In this document: positions 1 through 5,320 of the stretch, piece after piece | How positions within the stretch are numbered: position 1 is the stretch's first letter | Layout: the number at the start of each line of letters is the position of its first letter | Assembly: GCA_937924675.1 (NCBI GenBank) | Contig: CALEVL010000016.1 | Coordinates: forward strand, 1 to 8,167 | Length of the DNA: 8,167 nucleotides | Source of the DNA: an uncultured Ignavibacteria bacterium | GTDB lineage: Bacteria > Bacteroidota > Ignavibacteria > Tepidaquicellales > Tepidaquicellaceae | Direction of reading: 5' to 3' | Notes under the pieces: model-generated | What the model was told of the DNA's origin: nothing | Databases searched by the model: none | The model's input: the letters and a program-made list of their open reading frames with translations, nothing else | Made by a program: the position numbers and the translations under genes

Positions 1-507
1 GGCAAAACTACAGTCATTGATCAGCTCAAAGAAATGAACATCCTATGCATCGAAGAGCCGGCAAGAGTGATATTGAAGGAGCAAAGAAGCATTGGCGGCA
101 AAGGAGTTCCTGAAAGAAATCCTGCTCTGTTCAATCAACTCATGCTTTTGAGAATGATCGATCAGTATTTAGATAAGTCCCAAGGAAGTGAGTTTATGAT
201 TTTTGACAGAGGAATTCCGGATATTATTGCCTATTCGGAACTGCTGAATACAAGCTCTGAAAAATCTGTTATCGCATCAAAAGAATACAGATATAACAAG
301 AATGTTTTTTTGTTTAATGGCTGGGAAGAGATTTATGCCAAAGATGAAGAGAGAAAAGTTGATTTTAGAACAGCGGATAATTTTGGAAAGAGAGTAAGAC
401 AAGTTTACGAAGAGTTGGGATATTCAATAATTGATGTTCCGTTTGTCTCCGCTCTTGAAAGAGCGGCATTTGTGATAAGCTCGATTAACAGAATAGTCAA
501 TCAATAA
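1..507 (+). CDS. AAA_28-type P-loop ATPase, 5' end missing
   Basis: The reading frame is open from the first base, so the gene starts outside the window; 168 residues are visible. It begins with GKTT, the end of a Walker A motif, so only the first strand and start of the P-loop are lost and the full protein should be about 175-185 residues. Visible landmarks: EEPAR at residues 18-22, a Walker B-like strand leading into FDRGIPD at about 68-74, RYNKNVFLF near 97-105, and WEEIY followed by DEERK at about 108-118, a likely lid region. This order matches the AAA_28 family (NadR/Ttd14-like, kinase-like fold). Members are annotated only as AAA family ATPases or predicted nucleotide-binding kinases; the substrate is unknown. 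It ends 26 bp from the convergent gene on the other strand, and no terminator hairpin is visible between them. Family call is solid; function is not. Confidence 0.88.
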   Translation, partial: GKTTVIDQLKEMNILCIEEPARVILKEQRSIGGKGVPERNPALFNQLMLLRMIDQYLDKSQGSEFMIFDRGIPDIIAYSELLNTSSEKSVIASKEYRYNKNVFLFNGWEEIYAKDEERKVDFRTADNFGKRVRQVYEELGYSIIDVPFVSALERAAFVISSINRIVNQ

Positions 508-533
508 ATACAATGACTATCCATAACTAAGAT

Positions 534-2045
534 TCAAGCGTTTGATAACAATCCCGATGTTATTTCTATCATCCATTTCTTTTCTCTTGTGTTGGATGCC
601 GACTGAAGTTCCATAAGTAGCTTCTTTAGTTGGAGCTTGTCATGAGTAACACTGAATCGTATGATCTTCCTGAAGAAGCGCATAAAATTTGACAGTGTTT
701 CTTTATGAAACTCAGATATCTTTTGGTTGGATTTAACGTAATGTCTGAAGCTGTCGATTATCGAAAGAGCCGAATCGTTGTGCCCAAGCAGGTAAAAGAT
801 CTTCGCCTTCATAACATAGTTATCAATTGTCAAAGGCATTGATTCCAATTCAATCTTTGATATGTATTCAAGAGCATCTGTAAATCTTCCTTCATAAAAT
901 GACAAAAAAGCATGCGCAAAGTTATGAGTGTTCTTTTTTATCTCATCCTTCACCATCCCAAGTTTCTTAATAATAAATTGTCTGGTCCAGTCTAACTCAC
1001 CGGACTTCAGTGCGGAAAAGAGTATTAACCTGAAGTCTATCAGTGTCAGCTCTTTTGTCCCATCATGATTAAAAAGATCTTTCTCAATGAGCATCCTGTA
1101 ATTTTCAAAAATTTCCCTGTTCATATCAAGTTTACCTTTGGAGCTTTCAATTATGCAAAATACGATCAGTCTTTTCAGATAATACTGCAGCATGCTCTTA
1201 CTAAAAAATTCGGAGTTTTCATGGATTAAAGTCTTCAGATGTTTATACACCTTCTCATCTGAATTCACCGAAGTTAGTTTCAGATCATTCAGAAGTATAT
1301 TTAGGAATACAAGCCTGGTCTTATTTTTAAGAGGTGTAAGTTCCAGTACTTCATTAATGCACTCAACCAAGTTCAACTTTTCAATTAATAATTCCAGCAA
1401 ATCTGCTTTCTCATTTCTTCTGAACGAGATTCTGTCGGCCTGCAGATGTGTAATTGTGTTGACAGATTGAAGCAAAAAGTAATTCAAGAGATAATGGTAT
1501 GAATCAACAATGTCCTCAATGTTCGGAGCAATTTTGTTCTCCAGTGATTTTATATTGTGCTTAAGAGAGCTAAGCTGATGTCTCATCAAAAAATACTCGT
1601 GGTCTAATTTAGTTTCTCTGTTGTAAAATTCTTCAAGAGTCTTGAGTTTCCTCGAATAGGCATCTTTTAGATTTCTCTTTGAAAATTGCAAAAGTACATT
1701 ACACTCTATCCTATCCTTCTCAGAACGCATCTGAACTATATTGAGATATTCTTCCGCGAGTTTGGTCAGTCGGGAAAGATATTTCCTCATAAGCTGATCA
1801 TCATAAGTCTTTCCATTGCTTGCAACAGAAAATAAGTGCTGCTTTGTTGTTGAATTATCAGTAAATTCAGGATAATACTTCATCAGTTCCCGGTATAATC
1901 TGATAATAGTGGAATGATTATTGAAGAATGGCGAGTTGACGAATTTATCAAAGTCATTGATTTCTTCTTGTGAAAAACTCTTGAGAATCTTTACAATTGT
2001 ATAGTGACTGACTCCTTTCTGCGCTGATGTATTTTCTAAGGTCAC
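534..2045 (-). CDS. helical protein of unknown function, 503 aa
   Basis: I do not recognise a characterised function. The protein has no signal peptide and no membrane segment and is rich in Leu, Lys, Glu and Ser with the periodicity of stacked alpha helices, so it is probably cytoplasmic. The N-terminal 105 residues look most family-like: FDKFVNSPFFNN at 32-43, YYPEF at 57-61 and YDDQLMRKYLSRLTKL at 81-96. I recall similar N-termini in long uncharacterised Bacteroidota/Ignavibacteriota proteins, but cannot verify this here. The C-terminal part (about 370-500) has short paired helices that could be TPR-like; this is a guess. The start is GTG: an in-frame TAA lies 24 bases before it, no ATG lies between, and AGGA sits 8 bases upstream. 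The gene is divergent from the outer-membrane protein gene and convergent with the ATPase gene, so it is probably monocistronic. Confidence 0.85.
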   Translation of the reverse strand: MTLENTSAQKGVSHYTIVKILKSFSQEEINDFDKFVNSPFFNNHSTIIRLYRELMKYYPEFTDNSTTKQHLFSVASNGKTYDDQLMRKYLSRLTKLAEEYLNIVQMRSEKDRIECNVLLQFSKRNLKDAYSRKLKTLEEFYNRETKLDHEYFLMRHQLSSLKHNIKSLENKIAPNIEDIVDSYHYLLNYFLLQSVNTITHLQADRISFRRNEKADLLELLIEKLNLVECINEVLELTPLKNKTRLVFLNILLNDLKLTSVNSDEKVYKHLKTLIHENSEFFSKSMLQYYLKRLIVFCIIESSKGKLDMNREIFENYRMLIEKDLFNHDGTKELTLIDFRLILFSALKSGELDWTRQFIIKKLGMVKDEIKKNTHNFAHAFLSFYEGRFTDALEYISKIELESMPLTIDNYVMKAKIFYLLGHNDSALSIIDSFRHYVKSNQKISEFHKETLSNFMRFFRKIIRFSVTHDKLQLKKLLMELQSASNTREKKWMIEITSGLLSNA

Positions 2046-2053
2046 AAATTTTT

Positions 2054-2057
2054 TCCT
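2054..2057 (-). promoter_or_regulatory. ribosome binding site of the 503-aa gene
   Basis: AGGA on the minus strand, followed by AAAAATTT and the GTG codon, leaves 8 bases of spacing. It is the best Shine-Dalgarno match among the starts examined in the window, and it decides for GTG at 2045 as the start because no ATG occurs between the upstream in-frame stop (2070-2072) and this GTG. Confidence 0.6.
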
Positions 2058-2235
2058 AATATATTCACTTTAATATCATTTTAGAAGCAAAAAGGTAAAA
2101 TACAGAATTAATCGAGCGAGTGTGGGTTCACAAGATTTACATTTATTCCGTATGGTTTAACCTTAGTAAATTGTAAATGAAATCGTGTTAAAACATTTTC
2201 TTACCCATTTGAAAAGTAAACTCTCAACGTGATTT

Positions 2236-3012
2236 ATGATGAAGACAATGTCGGTTATATGCTTTATTGTGTATTCGTTTAGTCTGAATGCTCAAGAGTC
2301 AAGCGAAGAAATAGCAAAGAAACTTGCCAACCCTATTGCAAACCTGATCAGCTTACCAATCCAAAGCAACTGGGATTTGGGAATTGGCAGTAGTAACGGT
2401 ACAAAGATGACATTAAATATTCAGCCGGTAATTCCAATTACTTTATCTGCTAATTTGAATTTGATAACAAGATGGATTTTGCCGGTAGTTTCTCAATATG
2501 ACATTACAGGAGATTCTACAGCGCAGGCAGGATTGGGAGACGGTATCATTTCTGCATTTGCGAGTCCGTCAAAATCTTCACTTACATGGGGTATCGGACC
2601 TGTCTTCCTTGTACCAACGGCTACTGATAAATTGCTGGGTACCGGAAAATTTGGCATAGGACCAACAGGTGTTATTTTGAAACAAGCCGGACCCTGGACT
2701 ATAGGCGGATTGGCAAATCATTTGTGGTCAGTCAGCGGGGATGAAGACCGAAAAGACGTAAGCTCGACATTTGTCAATCCATTTGTATCTTACACATTTA
2801 AATCAAGTGCCAGCGTAACTCTGAACACAGAATATACTTATGACTGGAAGTCCAAAAAAAATATACTTGTAGTTCAGCCGCTCTTGGGCGCAATAACCAA
2901 ATTAGGAAGTCAAACCGTAAGTTACACAATTGGACCGCGCTTACACTTTGCTCCGGAAACGCGTCCTGACTACGGAATTCGAGCTGCAATTACTCTTGTG
3001 TTTCCGAAATAG
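2236..3012 (+). CDS. secreted beta-barrel outer-membrane protein
   Basis: The protein has 258 residues. Residues 1-19 form a signal peptide: MMKTM, a hydrophobic core VICFIVYSF, and SLNA before Gln20, a good signal peptidase I site. The mature part is made of alternating polar/hydrophobic strands with glycine-rich turns (NWDLGIGSS, LGDGIISAF, WGIGPVFLVPT, FGIGPTGVIL, SYTIGPRLHF) and ends in a strand, AAITLVFPK. This resembles proteins annotated as 'transporter' or misleadingly as 'neuromedin U', related to the MetA phenol-degradation outer-membrane family. The real role is unknown; a pore or envelope role is likely. The tandem ATG ATG leaves the start uncertain by one codon, and no clear Shine-Dalgarno is present, which is common in Bacteroidota. 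It is probably transcribed alone and ends at a likely terminator about 100 bp downstream. Confidence 0.85.
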   Translation: MMKTMSVICFIVYSFSLNAQESSEEIAKKLANPIANLISLPIQSNWDLGIGSSNGTKMTLNIQPVIPITLSANLNLITRWILPVVSQYDITGDSTAQAGLGDGIISAFASPSKSSLTWGIGPVFLVPTATDKLLGTGKFGIGPTGVILKQAGPWTIGGLANHLWSVSGDEDRKDVSSTFVNPFVSYTFKSSASVTLNTEYTYDWKSKKNILVVQPLLGAITKLGSQTVSYTIGPRLHFAPETRPDYGIRAAITLVFPK

Positions 3013-3133
3013 AAGTTAATTGAGAAATTCGAATCTGAGCCAATTGCTTGTTCCAAAGAGAAAAGGCCACGGCTTCAAAGTACAAAAATTCATAAGGCAG
3101 TGCCACCCCGCTTCCACCGGATCTCTGCAACAT
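2990..3133 (-). other. possible 47-aa ORF antisense to the barrel gene end
   Basis: An ATG at 3133 opens a 47-codon frame, ending in TAA at 2990-2992, that lies in the spacer between two convergent genes and overlaps the last 23 bases of the barrel gene. The peptide begins MLQRSGGSGV and continues with ALPYEFLYFEAVAFSLWNK, a composition that reads more like protein than random AT-rich DNA. The frame is open further upstream to a TGA. It also covers the probable terminator hairpin on the opposite strand. I have a vague impression that similar short peptides are predicted repeatedly in Bacteroidota genomes, which would make this a dispersed intergenic element rather than a gene. I see no ribosome binding site. 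Coding status is unproven. Confidence 0.25.
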
Positions 3134-3156
3134 CAAGCTTCGGTGGAAACTTTTTT
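3112..3156 (+). terminator. probable intrinsic terminator of the barrel gene
   Basis: TTCCACCG (3112-3119) pairs with CGGTGGAA (3141-3148), an 8-bp perfect stem that a G-U and an A-U pair extend to 10 bp, with a loop of about 17 nt. A run of six T follows after AC (3151-3156). The T run is on the plus-strand side only, so the signal fits the barrel gene that ends 100 bp upstream and not the convergent ABC-F gene. The long loop and the two bases between stem and T run make it less than ideal. Confidence 0.5.
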
Positions 3157-3225
3157 CTAAACTTCATTCAAGAGAAAATTCTAAGCCGGTTTGAAAATGG
3201 AGTTTGATTCTGTCCGTCCACTTAA

Positions 3226-4800
3226 TCAAGTCAGAGAAACAACAGACGTTGCTATATTTGAAACAAAGACCTGATCATGTTCCGTGAAGATCATTGTCGG
3301 CTCATATTTAAGAATGACCGCTTCAAGTTGCTCTCTGCTGAATATGTCAAGATTGTTCAGCGGTTCATCCCAGATGAACAGGTCAACCGGGTGCAGGAAA
3401 GATCTGCAAAGTTCGATCTTCTTTACCTGTCCCTTGCTGAAAGTTTCCAGCGGCCTTTCAAAGAGCTCACCCCACGCGCCCATCACACCCATGATATTTC
3501 TGAATCTTGTTTCATCAATGTTTTCCTTTCGCAGGAGATCTCTGAGCAAACCCTTTTCCCAAAGTGGATTTTGCCTGGAATATGAAATCGTAACATGATT
3601 TGGCTTGTGAACTATTCCTGAATCCGGTGTAAGCTCCTTCATTATAATTTTAAGCAGACTCGTTTTTCCGCAGCCGTTATCCCCGATGATTGCAATCCTG
3701 TCTCCTTTGTGAACATCAAGTGAGATGTTGTCAATTATTATTCTGTCCTGAGTTTTGAACGAAACATTACTTAACGAAAGCAGTTTGTCTGTTGATTTCT
3801 TTGTGACGGAAATTTTCAACTGTCTCTCATCTTCAGCATTCTTAAGGAGTGACTTCTTCTGTTCCAGTTTTTCGTTAATTCTCTTCTCAATATGCAATGC
3901 ACGCTTCATTTGCTTGGCGGATTTTCTTCCGACAAAGCCTTTGTCATAAGCGCCTATCTTTTCCTTCTCTTTCTCATCAGCCCACTTTCTCCTGTTCTTT
4001 GCCGCGTTGTCTAATGAAGTTACTTCTCTCCGGAGATTCTCATTTTTCCTAAGCTCAAACTCTTCTTCAATATCCATATTGGATTTCCATTGCGAATAGT
4101 TACCTTTGTTGATTCTGACATCACTCTTGTTGATTGACATGATTTGGTCGGTACAAAGATCCAGAAAATGCCGGTCATGTGATGCAATGATGAAACCACT
4201 CTTTGCTGAAAGATAATCTCCCAATATCATCCTTCCTTTCATATCAAGATGATCTGTTGGTTCATCAATAAGAGGCAATGATCCCTTCTTAAGAAACAAC
4301 ACAATGATCAGCGCTTTCGTCTGCTCTCCTCCGCTTAGCGTATCGAATCGTCTCTGCAAAAGATCAGCATTCATCTTCAATCCGGCGAATTCCTTTTCGA
4401 TCAGCGAGTCAATTTCATATCCGTCAGCCGACTCATATTGCTCGAGTAAGTTTCCGTATTCAGAAATACTTTTTTCATCTCCGGCAGCAAGTAGTTCTTT
4501 CATTCTCGATTCCAAAAAAGTGTAAGGAGCAATACTTTCCTTTACTACTTCAATCGTTGCACTATGAGGAACTTCCGGAACATACGGAAAATAGAATGTG
4601 CTTATCCCTGGCACAACTTCTCCTTTTACCGGCTGTATTTCTTTCCCGATAAGTTTCAGAAAAGTGGTTTTGCCTCTTCCGTTCTTTCCCGTAAGTCCGA
4701 GCCGCCAGGAAGTATCTATGTTCAGTGAGAGATCTTCAAATACCTGATCTTCAGAATCGGTATAGTAAAATGATACAGAGTTAAAACTTATCAGACTCAT
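3226..4800 (-). CDS. Lsa-like ABC-F ATPase, putative ribosome protection
   Basis: ABC-F proteins are soluble ATPases with two nucleotide-binding domains and no membrane domain; they act at the ribosomal E site, and several displace antibiotics. This one has 524 residues. Domain 1: Walker A GKNGRGKT 38-45, signature LSGGEQ 155-160, Walker B LIDEPTDHLD 177-186, switch His208. An interdomain linker of charged helices follows (about 240-330), the part that reaches toward the P-site tRNA. Domain 2: GDNGCGKT 373-380, signature FSKGQ 454-458, FIWDEPLNNLD 475-485, His508. LGLTGKNGRGKTT, PLIDEPT, the divergent second signature and IWDEPLN followed by REQLEAVIL match Lsa-type lincosamide/streptogramin A/pleuromutilin protectors, as I remember them, better than housekeeping EttA or Uup. 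Asp183 replaces the usual Asn of EPTNHLD. The frame is open to 5013, but the extra 71 residues look non-coding and domain 1 begins at this Met. Resistance is inferred. Confidence 0.9.
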   Translation of the reverse strand: MSLISFNSVSFYYTDSEDQVFEDLSLNIDTSWRLGLTGKNGRGKTTFLKLIGKEIQPVKGEVVPGISTFYFPYVPEVPHSATIEVVKESIAPYTFLESRMKELLAAGDEKSISEYGNLLEQYESADGYEIDSLIEKEFAGLKMNADLLQRRFDTLSGGEQTKALIIVLFLKKGSLPLIDEPTDHLDMKGRMILGDYLSAKSGFIIASHDRHFLDLCTDQIMSINKSDVRINKGNYSQWKSNMDIEEEFELRKNENLRREVTSLDNAAKNRRKWADEKEKEKIGAYDKGFVGRKSAKQMKRALHIEKRINEKLEQKKSLLKNAEDERQLKISVTKKSTDKLLSLSNVSFKTQDRIIIDNISLDVHKGDRIAIIGDNGCGKTSLLKIIMKELTPDSGIVHKPNHVTISYSRQNPLWEKGLLRDLLRKENIDETRFRNIMGVMGAWGELFERPLETFSKGQVKKIELCRSFLHPVDLFIWDEPLNNLDIFSREQLEAVILKYEPTMIFTEHDQVFVSNIATSVVSLT

Positions 4801-4820
4801 GACAGTTCTTTTCCATATGT

Positions 4821-4852
4821 TCAAAAACCATGCCGGCAGAACATGTTCGGCA
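4821..4852 (-). promoter_or_regulatory. candidate leader ORF and hairpin before ABC-F gene
   Basis: In the transcript leader of the ABC-F gene, TGCCG (minus strand, 4852-4848) can pair with CGGCA (4835-4831) around a 12-nt loop, and TGG then TTTTT follow. A 7-codon ORF, MFCRHGF-stop (4844-4821), starts in the loop and runs through the right arm, ending 20 bases before the ABC-F start. A ribosome on this ORF would open the hairpin. Antibiotic-inducible ABC-F genes such as vmlR-type genes are known to use leader-peptide attenuation, so the arrangement is suggestive. The stem is only 5 bp and the T run short, so chance is a real alternative. Confidence 0.25.
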
Positions 4853-4890
4853 GCGCAAAATAGTTGGATTATGTTATGGTGAAGTTTTTT

Positions 4891-4898
4891 CAAATATA
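4891..4898 (-). promoter_or_regulatory. possible Bacteroidota -7 box for ABC-F gene
   Basis: TATATTTG on the minus strand fits the Bacteroidota -7 consensus TAnnTTTG exactly and would place transcription start about 80-85 bases before the ABC-F ATG. No TTTG-like -33 element is found at the expected distance upstream, where the sequence is an A-rich stretch. The match could be chance in such AT-rich DNA. Confidence 0.3.
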
Positions 4899-4949
4899 GT
4901 ATAAACATAGAATTGTTTTTATTATTAATTTTCTGTTGAAAAAAAATTA

Positions 4950-4963
4950 ACTGCAATTGCAGT
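4950..4963. repeat. 14-bp perfect palindrome upstream of ABC-F gene
   Basis: ACTGCAATTGCAGT reads the same on both strands with no spacer. It lies about 50 bp upstream of the TATATTTG box and stands out from the surrounding A/T tracts. A dimeric regulator could bind such a site, but no regulator gene is visible nearby and I cannot match it to a known operator. Confidence 0.45.
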
Positions 4964-5072
4964 CCAACAAAACTTGATTGAGATAGAAGCTTTGAATCAA
5001 AAAACGGTGGCATGGATTTTTTGGATCGTTTAAATTACAACTAATCGGTCCGACCTCTCTCGCCGGAATTGG

Positions 5073-5195
5073 TCATGTAGGAAGATAGACAAGGAACTTT
5101 TCCCCGCCTGCCTTGTAAGCATGAATTTTATCTCTCGATTTTAGTATCTTAATATTGTTCAGGTGCCAATGTCTTTTCTCTGTTTTAACAGCCAT
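5073..5195 (-). other. possible 40-aa ORF in spacer
   Basis: An ATG at 5195 opens 40 codons to a TGA at 5073-5075. The peptide starts MAVKTEKRHWHLNN and ends AGGEKFLVYLPT, with a balanced, basic, protein-like composition unlike translations of the flanking A/T tracts. The frame extends a few codons upstream of the ATG (SLKPLIF) to a TGA. It could be a small protein, or the remnant of a larger gene (an ending such as FLVYLPT looks like a beta strand from a longer domain). No ribosome binding site is seen. I do not recognise it. Confidence 0.25.
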
Positions 5196-5320
5196 AAAAA
5201 TAAGGGGCTTCAGACTTCACTACAAAAAATATTTAGCAATAGCATGAAGGTCTATCTCAAAAAATTGCAGATTTAATTAATACTATGCATTTTTCATAAA
5301 TTATTTCTCACAATTATATT

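Larger units (their letters stand above)
4801..5320. other. 520-bp spacer between divergent genes
   Basis: This stretch separates the start of the ABC-F gene from the start of the membrane glycosyltransferase gene and must hold both promoters. The ABC-F side carries the possible -7 box, leader ORF/hairpin and palindrome described separately. The middle, about 5041-5200, is more GC-mixed and holds a possible 40-residue minus-strand ORF and a short GGTCCGACC near-palindrome at 5047-5055. The last 90 bases are very AT-rich with TATATTTTG at 5315-5323, one base off a -7 box and overlapping the proposed TTG start. I see no RNA gene or mobile element. Confidence 0.6.

Noticed and set aside
508..533. 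Terminator between the convergent ATPase and 503-aa genes
   Set aside because: The 26-bp gap has no stem with a T run; transcripts probably overlap or end inside the neighbouring gene.
1192..1470. 92-codon plus-strand ORF inside the 503-aa gene
   Set aside because: Ser/Phe-rich antisense shadow of the longer, better supported minus-strand gene.
2135..2178. ATTTACA (2135-2141) and TGTAAAT (2172-2178) inverted repeat in the divergent spacer at 2046-2235
   Set aside because: Seven A/T-rich bases separated by 30 nt are expected by chance in this composition; no convincing promoter could be assigned to either gene here.
4781..4831. 16-codon ORF (MVFEHMEKN...) overlapping the ABC-F start
   Set aside because: Out of frame, overlapping the main start by 20 bases, with no independent support; the 7-codon ORF in the hairpin is the better leader candidate.
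4801..5013. 71-codon upstream extension of the ABC-F reading frame, starting at an ATG at 5013
   Set aside because: It is translated A/T-rich leader with no family resemblance; ABC-F domain 1 normally starts just before the Met at 4800, placing Walker A near residue 38 as expected. The extension also covers likely promoter and leader elements.
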